DNA of 64,000 nucleotides. Origin: JBAVOR01 sp049692255 (GTDB lineage: Bacteria; Babelota; Babeliae; Babelales; JACPOV01). The stretch lies in the NCBI GenBank assembly GCA_049692255.1, contig JBAVOR010000006.1, positions 11,279 through 75,278 on the forward strand, given 5' to 3'. The translations under genes were made by a program, and so were the position numbers. Below, one piece after another: positions 43,890 to 51,885 of this stretch (position 1 is the first letter of the stretch; each line of letters begins with the position of its first letter). The notes under the pieces are model-generated. The model saw only the letters and a program-made list of their open reading frames with translations, searched no databases and was not told the DNA's origin.

Positions 43890-44310
43890 TTGCTGCTGCA
43901 AATAGCCCAGCCAAACAATCGTCAAGAATAATGCCGGTTGCACCGGGCAGTTGTTCACAACGCGCTACACCGGCGTATTTGGTGATATCAAAGAAACGAA
44001 ACAATAAAAAACTGACAAAAAATTCAAGCGGTTGTTGATTGACTAAGCTCAATGCTATGAGTGAGCCGATCAGTTCATCAATAACAATTTGACGTGGATC
44101 TTTGCGTGCATACACCGGTAATGTAGCAGGAATAGTTGCGTAAGCAATAGCTATCATGGTAGCCACATACGCCATACGCAGCGTAAAACTAAAACTCCCA
44201 AAACCAATACCATACGCTATCAGGTACGTAATCATACTGGCAATGGTGCCACAAGCAGGCAAGCACCCAACAACCCCCAACTGAACAACTGCTTTACACA
44301 GCCTTTGCAT
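43861..44310 (-). CDS. pgpA: Phosphatidylglycerophosphatase A
   Basis: This 149-residue membrane enzyme removes phosphate from phosphatidylglycerol phosphate to give phosphatidylglycerol. Family motifs are visible: GCLPACGTIASMI, DPRQIVIDELIG, FRFFDITKYAGV and GIILDDCLAGLFAA, with four membrane segments. It overlaps lspA by 17 bases and is the third gene of the pheT-lspA-pgpA group. The substrate lipid is also the donor used to make lipoproteins, which LspA then processes, so the lspA link is functionally sensible. Confidence 0.9.
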   Translation of the reverse strand: MQRLCKAVVQLGVVGCLPACGTIASMITYLIAYGIGFGSFSFTLRMAYVATMIAIAYATIPATLPVYARKDPRQIVIDELIGSLIALSLVNQQPLEFFVSFLLFRFFDITKYAGVARCEQLPGATGIILDDCLAGLFAAAITFLLFHLL

Positions 44311-44758
44311 TATTTTCTGCTCTCATCATAGTGCCTATTATCCACAAAACACCAAACACAATATACATATCAGCTATATTAAAAATAGGCAATTGAAAAG
44401 CGTCGGGTAACAATGCAATAAAATCTACCACACCGCCATGTTGTAACCGGTCAAGGAGATTAGAAAAACCGCCTGCCGCAATCAGCATATACGCATATGG
44501 CGCCTCTTGCCACAACCGTAATCGTATCACCAGTACAATCAATAACAGATATACAGCTACGATAGCAAACGGTAGCAGCGAAGCATAATAATACATACCG
44601 GAAGCCCCAATACTGAGCGCCATACCCCGATTAAGGGTCGGTGCGCACGCAAAAGCAAAAGATGATATACGTGGCTTGCACAGTAACACATACCATTTGA
44701 TAAGTTGATCAATTGCTACCAGCAATAAGCCCCAAAAAAAAGTGGTAATCGGCCCCAT
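44294..44758 (-). CDS. lspA: Lipoprotein signal peptidase (signal peptidase II)
   Basis: This 154-residue aspartyl protease of the inner membrane cleaves prolipoproteins after lipid attachment. It has four membrane segments, DQLIKWYV at the start, the LNRGMALS motif (usually N-xGxAF), GGFSNLLDRL with the first catalytic Asp, GGVVDFIAL, and FNIADMYIVFG with the second catalytic Asp. It starts 12 bases after pheT. At least one substrate is visible in this window, the SurA/PrsA-like lipoprotein at 40531. Confidence 0.93.
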   Translation of the reverse strand: MGPITTFFWGLLLVAIDQLIKWYVLLCKPRISSFAFACAPTLNRGMALSIGASGMYYYASLLPFAIVAVYLLLIVLVIRLRLWQEAPYAYMLIAAGGFSNLLDRLQHGGVVDFIALLPDAFQLPIFNIADMYIVFGVLWIIGTMMRAENNAKAV

Positions 44759-44770
44759 GTCAACAATACC

Positions 44771-47083
44771 TCACCGAATAGTTACTTGATAACGAGTCTT
44801 TAATTGTTCGATTACTATCCCATACAATGCATCCACTGCGGCCTTTTCCAAGGTGCGTGCATTGTCCTGCAACGCGCAACGCAGAGTAATCGAACGGACG
44901 TCGTGCCATTCTTGTTTTTCAAAGAAATCTATCAACGATACATCCACAATGCGTGTGTCTAACGTGCAAATAAATGTTTCTAGCTGCGCAACTGTTACCG
45001 CTAATGGTACAAGCATGCTTATATCAAATGAACTACTTGGGAACTTTGCAGGAGCTCGATACTGCTCTTTTGTAACAGGCAATGCCAAGAGCGCATCGAC
45101 ATCTATTTCGACAATAAATGGCTCTGTTTTCATACCAAGCTGTTGCGCTAATGCGCTATGCATAAGACCCGCATATCCAATAAGAGTTCCGCCATTCATC
45201 AGTTGTGCTGTTTGGTACGGTTGAAACCATGGCAGGTCAACCGTTGCTTTCTGCCATACAATAGGCAACTGTAATGCGGTAAATAAACTGTCCAACGTTT
45301 CTTTTTCGTCATAGAATGAAACACCGCGCTCATTGTACCAAAGGGCAGCGAACATCAGCCGCTCAATAGCCCTATCCCCTTCTTGGCGCCAGCATTTGTT
45401 TAATTCAAAAAAACGTAATAGTTCACCTTGGCCCTTGTTAGTAACCCAATTTTTGCATAGGTGCGGCATAAGTGAGGTAACTAAACGGTACGCTTGCGAA
45501 GAAATGGGGTTTATCACTGCTACTGCATTGCGTGGCTCAATCTGTATTTTCTGTAAAAATGGTTCGTCATACACGGCATAATTGAGTACCTCTTGTGCAC
45601 GCATACCAAAAGCCGCATGCTTTTTAATATACGCAATGCGATCAAATGCATCAGAAATATGATTACTTTTCATTGCATGAGCAGGTAGGGTTGGTATTAC
45701 CTGTTCATACCCCCACAAGCGTGCTATTTCTTCTATAATGTCTTGCTTTACACGGATATCTTTGCCAGCGCGCCACGAAGGAACTGTTACGATATAGTGT
45801 ACCGCTCGTTTTATTTTTTTTATCCGGACACCAAATCCAATGCTTTTCAGTTGAGCAATAACAGTACTTTGTTCAACCGATTGGCCAATAATAGTTTCGA
45901 TATATGCATGATCTACCGTAATCGTTGTTGATTCAGGCAATTGCCCTAAACTTACGAGTTGTATTGATGAGCGACGCAATACCCCTTCCTGCTTGAGCAA
46001 CGCAACGTACCGATACAAACCGTGTAGGTTATTATGCGGATCAAGCGTCTTTTCAAAACGAGTAGAACTTTCGGTTCGTTTTTTATGCGCTAACGCAGCC
46101 CTTCGTACGGTTGGTGCGTCAAAGGTTGCCGATTCTACCAATACTGCATGCGTATGTTCCGCGATCGATGCACTTTTACCTCCCATAACACCTGCGAGCG
46201 AAAGAGGACTATGTGCATCTGCAATAACCATATCTTCTGAGCGCAACTGAATAGTGGTCCCATCAAGTAAGGCTAACGATTCATCATGATGAGCCATGCG
46301 CACCTGTAACAGGTTGCCTTGTATTGTTCCTGCGTCAAATGCATGCAATGGTTGACCAATATCAAACATTACGTAGTTGGTGGCGTCAACGAGCGTATTA
46401 ATCGGCTTGGCATCTATGCGGGCTAGACGCAACGCTAACGATATGCTGGTAGGTTTGTTACGTACTGCAGGCAGACGCATAAGTGCAAATCGACTACATG
46501 CATTCGTGTTGCTTACCACATCTATCTTTTCAATGGCGCGAGCAATAGAAATATTTTTAAATAGTTTATTTTCGGGCAATAAAACACCATTGATCAACGG
46601 TGCAATCTCACGCGCCATACCACGATGACACCACAGGTCTGCACGATGAGTAATCGATTTATTATCGATATCAAAAATATAATCATTCGTTTCTATCGTT
46701 TTTTTCCAATCACCCGCTACTTGCGCGTCAGCACATGAAACGGCACATAGAAGCCCATCTTTGGTAGATCCGAGATCTTTTACGGTTACCCAACGCCAAC
46801 TACCTTCATGCGTATACAAAAGAAAAAGATCATTCTCGCGCGCATCAGAGCGACCTGGTAGAGTAACTGATGCGTTATATTCAGGCAACAGGCCGGTAAC
46901 AGAATCTAGTGAGCAGCTCTTTACGCGCATAAGCGTAAAGAGAGCACTATTAAAATGCCATTGTTCGCATGCGCCAATTTCTGCTACGGTGCGATTAAAA
47001 CGATCGACCAGTCCAGTAACGTTAATAGAGTCATACGAGATGCCAGAAATATGATCTAACAACCATGCAAGGGATATTTTCAT
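44771..47083 (-). CDS. pheT: Phenylalanyl-tRNA synthetase beta subunit
   Basis: This subunit of about 770 residues pairs with PheS to charge tRNA-Phe. The start MKISLAWLLDHISG at 47083 matches the family N-terminus; the longer frame from 47185 adds an unrelated leader. The order fits: a tRNA-binding-like domain in the first 150 residues, the B3/B4 editing domain (KPINTLVDATNYVMFDIGQP and LDGTTIQLRSEDMVIAD), B5 (DIIEEIARLWGYEQVIPTLP), the catalytic-like core, and a C-terminal anticodon-binding FDX domain (FPSSSFDISMLVPL). No pheS is adjacent. Confidence 0.93.
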   Translation of the reverse strand: MKISLAWLLDHISGISYDSINVTGLVDRFNRTVAEIGACEQWHFNSALFTLMRVKSCSLDSVTGLLPEYNASVTLPGRSDARENDLFLLYTHEGSWRWVTVKDLGSTKDGLLCAVSCADAQVAGDWKKTIETNDYIFDIDNKSITHRADLWCHRGMAREIAPLINGVLLPENKLFKNISIARAIEKIDVVSNTNACSRFALMRLPAVRNKPTSISLALRLARIDAKPINTLVDATNYVMFDIGQPLHAFDAGTIQGNLLQVRMAHHDESLALLDGTTIQLRSEDMVIADAHSPLSLAGVMGGKSASIAEHTHAVLVESATFDAPTVRRAALAHKKRTESSTRFEKTLDPHNNLHGLYRYVALLKQEGVLRRSSIQLVSLGQLPESTTITVDHAYIETIIGQSVEQSTVIAQLKSIGFGVRIKKIKRAVHYIVTVPSWRAGKDIRVKQDIIEEIARLWGYEQVIPTLPAHAMKSNHISDAFDRIAYIKKHAAFGMRAQEVLNYAVYDEPFLQKIQIEPRNAVAVINPISSQAYRLVTSLMPHLCKNWVTNKGQGELLRFFELNKCWRQEGDRAIERLMFAALWYNERGVSFYDEKETLDSLFTALQLPIVWQKATVDLPWFQPYQTAQLMNGGTLIGYAGLMHSALAQQLGMKTEPFIVEIDVDALLALPVTKEQYRAPAKFPSSSFDISMLVPLAVTVAQLETFICTLDTRIVDVSLIDFFEKQEWHDVRSITLRCALQDNARTLEKAAVDALYGIVIEQLKTRYQVTIR

Positions 47084-47172
47084 ACCAAGAAACCTTTTAT
47101 AGAGGTGCAATAAATCAGTATTTTCTAGCGTAAATAAAATAATAAAAAGGCGCAATTTTTGTTCATTTTTTA

Positions 47173-47201
47173 TTGTTATGCACACAAAATCCTGTTATTA
47201 T
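47173..47201 (+). promoter_or_regulatory. Promoter for the gene at 47257
   Basis: TTGTTA (47173-47178), a 17-base spacer and TATTAT (47196-47201), 55 bases before the ATG. Confidence 0.45.
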
Positions 47202-47256
47202 ATTTGCCGCTGTGTAATGCTTTTTAAAATAATTTTAAACAATAGAAAATAATTAT

Positions 47257-48078
47257 ATGAATACTCAGCTCATTATTCTTTTCGGACTAACTGTCGTCTC
47301 GCCAGCCTGGGGAGCGCAAGAAAAAAACAGTCATCCTGGCACTGCTCTTGGTCAAATTATTTCCGACACGATCGGCCGGTATCAACAAAAATATCTTGAA
47401 CTTGAGAAGATTACCCACGAGGCAACAACTAACCCACTCTCATGGCAATACGAATACCGCTGCACTCAGCAACAGGAACTTCACGAATTACACGCTCTGT
47501 TAAATTACGCAGAACAGTACGGAAATTCTTCTAATGGACAAACAACGCTCGCCATACTCGCCAAAGATCCAAATGCCGACATCGTACGATCGTTTATAAT
47601 GCTACTTTTTAAGCCAGATCAACCAGACCCTGAGGATATCTTTTATACAGAACGAGCATCTTTACGCAGTCACATATTCAATCTTTTGATAGATGAAACG
47701 AATTTAACCTCAAAAGGAGAAGCCCTATTCAGAATTCCTTTACATACCTCTTCAAGCTTAGAGAAGAGAAAAACATACTACTTAGCTACGCTGTTCCAAT
47801 TGAATCAGTGGATTGGACGGTCAAATGAGAAAATACTTCTACAAAGTAAAATCAAAGAACTTGAATTAATCCTAGCTGCTACAAAAGAAACAATAACCGA
47901 TATAGAGCAAGCACATTCTTGTGCGGCTACTATTGAAAAAGTAAAGCTCCATGCTCAGAATACAATACGCAAAGAACAAATTAAAAACATAACCCTTGTC
48001 ACGCAATACAACGAACTTGTAAAAGAGTACCACCAGGTATGCGAACAGAATCAGTATCCTTATATAGTTGATGAGTAG
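47257..48078 (+). CDS. Exported helical protein, unknown
   Basis: This 273-residue protein has signal peptide MNTQLIILFGLTVVSPAWGA. The mature part is almost all helical, with Gln/Glu-rich heptads in the N-terminal third (QQKYLELEKITHEATTN) and again near the C-terminus (LLQSKIKELELILAATKETI), so coiled coils are likely. Only two or three Cys are present. No family is recognised. The ribosome site is weak, but a promoter lies upstream. It stands alone between divergent pheT and trhO. Confidence 0.65.
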   Translation: MNTQLIILFGLTVVSPAWGAQEKNSHPGTALGQIISDTIGRYQQKYLELEKITHEATTNPLSWQYEYRCTQQQELHELHALLNYAEQYGNSSNGQTTLAILAKDPNADIVRSFIMLLFKPDQPDPEDIFYTERASLRSHIFNLLIDETNLTSKGEALFRIPLHTSSSLEKRKTYYLATLFQLNQWIGRSNEKILLQSKIKELELILAATKETITDIEQAHSCAATIEKVKLHAQNTIRKEQIKNITLVTQYNELVKEYHQVCEQNQYPYIVDE

Positions 48079-48137
48079 TATCGCCCAATAAAACATGATA
48101 TACTAATGCAAATATTATTTTGTGCATAGGTAGGGAC

Positions 48138-49067
48138 ATGGTACACTCAATACTGCTTTTTTACAAATATACATTTATTAACAATCCGCACGATGTTCGG
48201 CAGCAGCAGCTGTTGCTTTGCCAGCAGCTCGGCCTTAAAGGGCGTATTTTAATTGCCCAAGAAGGCATTAATGCTACCGTTGGCGGCACTCCTGAAAATA
48301 CGGCTCGCTATAAACAAGCGATGCAAGAACATCCCTTATTTGCAGATATTGATTTTAAAGAAAGCTTTGCCGACGGGGACTGCTTCCCTAAGCTTAAAGT
48401 AAAAGTGCGCACAACCATTGTTAATTTAGGTATAGACCCCGCTCAGTTAACTGCGCAAGAAGGAGGAGTCCATCTAACTCCTACACAAACGCATGAACTG
48501 ATTAGCACCCAAAAGGATCTGGTTATTTTTGATGCACGCAACGCTTTTGAAGCAGAAATTGGCAAATTTAAAGATGCAGTAGTTCCTAATATTGAATATT
48601 TCCGCGAACTACCTACTTTTATTGATGCGCATCAAGATATGTTTAAAGATAAAGAAGTGCTCATGTACTGTACCGGTGGCATTCGTTGCGAACGCGCATC
48701 TGCGTATCTTAAATCAAAGAATATTGCCAAAAAAGTGTACCAACTTGAAGGAGGCATACATCGTTACATTGAACAGTTTCCTGATGGTCACTTTCGTGGC
48801 AAAAATTACGTTTTTGATGGACGCATTGCGGTAAACGCTAATGCTGATATTTTAGGCAATTGCATCGGTTGTACTGTCCCTTGCAGTGAATACACCAATT
48901 GCATTAATGTACAATGCAATGCGCATTGCTTGCTGTGCTCTTCTTGCACAGAACAGCTTGGGCAAACATGTAGCATAGCGTGTCGTGACAAGCTCAACAA
49001 TAACACCGTTCTGGCACGCAACACTCCTGCAAAGACCGCATGTGCTCTTGATTGTAACCCCCGATAG
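48138..49067 (+). CDS. trhO: tRNA uridine(34) hydroxylase, rhodanese family
   Basis: This protein of about 309 residues belongs to the YceA/TrhO family, which makes 5-hydroxyuridine at tRNA position 34 with oxygen. Seen: the acylphosphatase-like N-domain (GRILIAQEGINATVGGT), KESFADGDCFPKLKVKVR, the rhodanese loop YCTGGIRCERASAYL with the active Cys, and LEGGIHRYIEQFPDG. The C-terminus has a Cys-rich segment (CIGCTVPCSEYTNC and following) typical of the family's extra domain. The start MVHSILLFYKY at 48138 fits the family; a TTG start at 48120 is less likely. Confidence 0.92.
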   Translation: MVHSILLFYKYTFINNPHDVRQQQLLLCQQLGLKGRILIAQEGINATVGGTPENTARYKQAMQEHPLFADIDFKESFADGDCFPKLKVKVRTTIVNLGIDPAQLTAQEGGVHLTPTQTHELISTQKDLVIFDARNAFEAEIGKFKDAVVPNIEYFRELPTFIDAHQDMFKDKEVLMYCTGGIRCERASAYLKSKNIAKKVYQLEGGIHRYIEQFPDGHFRGKNYVFDGRIAVNANADILGNCIGCTVPCSEYTNCINVQCNAHCLLCSSCTEQLGQTCSIACRDKLNNNTVLARNTPAKTACALDCNPR

Positions 49068-49084
49068 CAAGCGAGAAAAGCGTT

Positions 49085-50092
49085 ATGGAATTAGTACCCA
49101 GCTCTCTCGCACCGACAACTAGCATACCCTCTTTCATACAACAGCAGGTTCCTCTCAGCTCGAAAAATTGGTTTGGCACTGGTGGCAATGCACGGTTCTA
49201 TGCTGAGCCTGTCGATATAACACAATTTAGCCAAGCGTTACTCTTTGCCAAACAGCATGCATTACCCATTTGTATAGTAGGCTCTGGTGCAAATATGCTT
49301 ATCAGTGACGACGGATTCGATGGGCTCGTGATTCATCCCCTTATTACCACCCTCACTTTCGTAACCGAACCTGATGGAACATACGTGCGGGCCGGAGCAG
49401 GAATTACCATTGATGCACTGATTACGTTTTGCTTTGATAATGGATACCGCAACTTAGAAGAGTTTAGCGGCATCCCAGGCACCGTCGGCGGTGCTGTATA
49501 TATTAATGTACATTACTTTGAGTTTCTCATTAGCCAATTTTTGCACCGTGCAACCGTTATAGAATGTGCTACTGGCGCCATATATACCGTTGATAATAAC
49601 TGGTTTAATTTCGGTTATAACCAATCAACCTTGCAAAACAAACAGTTTTATCTCGTTGATGCATCGTTCCGCGTACAAAAAAGCTCCCCTGACAATATTG
49701 CTTTTGCTCGTGGCCGCGCACAAGAGATTATACGTCATCGCATTACCCGTTATCCAATAAAAAACACCTGCGGAAGCTTTTTTAGAAACTTCTTGCCCCA
49801 CGAAGTTACCGTAGAAAGCAACGGCAAAAAAATGATTTATATCGCTTTCTACCTAGATAAGCTTGGCATAAAAGGCACCTTATCGCACGGAGATGCCATA
49901 GTTTCCCACCAGCATGCAAACATGATTGTTAATCGTGGCAATGGGACCAGCGCTGACATTATTGCTCTAGCGCGTCGTATGCAAGAACTGGTACATGGTT
50001 CTTTTGGCATTGTACCACAACCAGAATGTGAACTGATCGGCTTTGCATCATATCCATTACTCAAAAAAGAAGGAAAGACCTGTGTGGAATGA
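49085..50092 (+). CDS. murB: UDP-N-acetylenolpyruvoylglucosamine reductase
   Basis: This 335-residue FAD enzyme makes UDP-MurNAc, the second step of peptidoglycan synthesis. Seen: NWFGTGGNARFYAEP, the FAD motif IVGSGANMLISDDGFDG, GIPGTVGGAVYIN, the active Ser region TCGSFFRNF, HANMIVNRGNGTSADI, and the C-terminal acid site VPQPECELIGF. The GSFF pattern and spacing fit type I/II MurB. It overlaps the next gene by 11 bases from the preferred GTG. Confidence 0.94.
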   Translation: MELVPSSLAPTTSIPSFIQQQVPLSSKNWFGTGGNARFYAEPVDITQFSQALLFAKQHALPICIVGSGANMLISDDGFDGLVIHPLITTLTFVTEPDGTYVRAGAGITIDALITFCFDNGYRNLEEFSGIPGTVGGAVYINVHYFEFLISQFLHRATVIECATGAIYTVDNNWFNFGYNQSTLQNKQFYLVDASFRVQKSSPDNIAFARGRAQEIIRHRITRYPIKNTCGSFFRNFLPHEVTVESNGKKMIYIAFYLDKLGIKGTLSHGDAIVSHQHANMIVNRGNGTSADIIALARRMQELVHGSFGIVPQPECELIGFASYPLLKKEGKTCVE

Positions 50093-50756
50093 ACTCATTT
50101 TTTTAATACACAGCATCATTGTATCACTAGGGGCTGTAAGCGCCTGTTTTTTTGGCAAGCAAGCGCTCACCAGCTTTGTGAGCATGTGCTATATCATGGC
50201 TAATATTTTGATCACTAAACAGATCCTTCTTTTTGGCTTTCATGCAACTGCTACCGATGCATATATTATCGGTTCTTCCCTTGGAATGAATCTTTTGAAC
50301 GAATTTTATGGCAAGGCCTCTGCCCGCGCTGCACTGTATATCTCATTTTTAATGGCACTCTTTTTCTTAGTGTTGAGCATGGTTCATATCGCCTATATCC
50401 CAAGCGCAATTGACACATATCATGTCCATTTTGTAGCACTATTTACTCCTACACCGCGCATTATTATTGCTTCGTTTGTTTCTTACTTTATTAGCCAGAC
50501 AGTAGAGTACACATTATACAATTATTTGAAATCACATTTTAAAGATACCTACTTCATTCGTAGAAACTGGGCAACCCTGAGCATTTCTCAGCTGATAGAT
50601 ACCGTTATTTTTTCATTCCTTGGTCTGTACGGAATATTGAGCAATATTGGTAGCATTATTCTCGTCAGTTATTCGCTCAAACTCATTACCATTATTCTGA
50701 TGAGCCCGCTCTTGATATTGGTCAAAAAGCTGTACCATTCTATTGAGCAACCATGA
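50082..50756 (+). CDS. YhhQ-type queuosine precursor transporter
   Basis: This membrane protein of about 224 residues has six or seven helices. The pattern ATATDAYIIGSSLGMNLLNEFYGKASARAAL is the VUT/YhhQ family signature: a polar NExYGK stretch between two helices, with the following FVSYFISQTVEYTLYNYLK helix. YhhQ imports queuine or preQ precursors. The GTG at 50082 with GGAAAG upstream is preferred over the in-frame ATG at 50043. It overlaps tgt by 4 bases, which supports a queuosine role. Confidence 0.82.
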   Translation: MWNELIFLIHSIIVSLGAVSACFFGKQALTSFVSMCYIMANILITKQILLFGFHATATDAYIIGSSLGMNLLNEFYGKASARAALYISFLMALFFLVLSMVHIAYIPSAIDTYHVHFVALFTPTPRIIIASFVSYFISQTVEYTLYNYLKSHFKDTYFIRRNWATLSISQLIDTVIFSFLGLYGILSNIGSIILVSYSLKLITIILMSPLLILVKKLYHSIEQP

Positions 50757-51883
50757 GCTTTTTTAGTTTTGAAATTATTCATCAATCAAAAAAGTCGCGG
50801 GCGCGCGTTGGGCGCATTCATACGCCACACGGCATTATTGAAACACCTAATTTTGTCCCCGTTGGCACTAACGCTGCACTCAAAGCGATAGACAGCGCGC
50901 TAGTTGATCAACTCGATGTACAACTGCTCTTTTGTAATACGTACCATTTATTGCTTCAACCAGGAACTCCTATTGTTGCACAAGCAGGAGGATTACATCG
51001 ATTTATGGGTCGCACCAAACCGATTATTACCGATTCTGGTGGCTTTCAAGTATTTAGTTTGGCCTACGGGACAGTAAAAGATGAACTCAAAAGCAGTGGT
51101 CAAAAAACATACAATAATACGGTGCTGAAAGTTTCAGAAGAAGGAGTACTATTTCGTTCATATATCGATGGTAGCCCTATTTTTATGAGCCCTGAATCAT
51201 CCGTTCAAGCGCAAAAAGCACTTGGCGCTGATATTATTATTCCGTTTGATGAATTGCCACCCTATCACATCACTCCCGAAAAATTAAAAAAATCACTTGA
51301 TCGTACTCATCGCTGGGAAGAACGATCTCTTATTGAACATAAAAAAGATGTGCGTGAACAGGCTATGTATGCAGTAATTCATGGTGGTATAGACAATGCA
51401 TTACGTACCGCTAGCTGTCAATTTTTGTCGCAACTGCCCTTTGATGGCTTTGCCATTGGTGGCAGCATGGGCAAAACTAAAGAACAGATGATTACCATGC
51501 TTACCTATTTGATGCCACAAATGCCAACAAATAAACCAAACCATTTATTGGGCATTGGTGACATTGAATCGCTGCAACAATGTGTTGAGCTAGGGATCGA
51601 CACGATGGACAGCTCACATCCAACTCGTTGTGCACGGCACGGTTTATTGTTTACTTCTCAAGGCACCGTAAAAATATATAACAGCGCACACAAAAACAGT
51701 TTTGAACCGATCGATGCGCAATGTACTTGTTACACCTGCACTCGTTACACTCGTGCCTATTTACGCCATCTCTTTAAAGCACATGAACTGAGCGCATATA
51801 CCCTTGCCTCTATCCATAACATCCATTTTATGATGCAAACGATGGCGCACTATCGTGAACTTATTTTCCAAGATTTGATTTAG
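50753..51883 (+). CDS. tgt: Queuine tRNA-ribosyltransferase
   Basis: This 376-residue enzyme swaps guanine-34 in GUN-anticodon tRNAs for a queuosine precursor. Seen: FVPVGTNAALKAID, the general-acid Asp region TDSGGFQVFSL, FDELPPYH, GGSMGKTKEQM, the nucleophile Asp region DTMDSSHPTRCARHG, and the zinc site CTCYTCTRYTRAYLRHL with downstream His. DSSHPTR replaces the usual FDCVxPTR, but the Asp, Thr and Arg remain. Its start overlaps the YhhQ-like gene by ATGA. No queuosine synthesis gene is nearby, so salvage is likely. Confidence 0.94.
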   Translation: MSFFSFEIIHQSKKSRARVGRIHTPHGIIETPNFVPVGTNAALKAIDSALVDQLDVQLLFCNTYHLLLQPGTPIVAQAGGLHRFMGRTKPIITDSGGFQVFSLAYGTVKDELKSSGQKTYNNTVLKVSEEGVLFRSYIDGSPIFMSPESSVQAQKALGADIIIPFDELPPYHITPEKLKKSLDRTHRWEERSLIEHKKDVREQAMYAVIHGGIDNALRTASCQFLSQLPFDGFAIGGSMGKTKEQMITMLTYLMPQMPTNKPNHLLGIGDIESLQQCVELGIDTMDSSHPTRCARHGLLFTSQGTVKIYNSAHKNSFEPIDAQCTCYTCTRYTRAYLRHLFKAHELSAYTLASIHNIHFMMQTMAHYRELIFQDLI

Positions 51884-51885
51884 TT

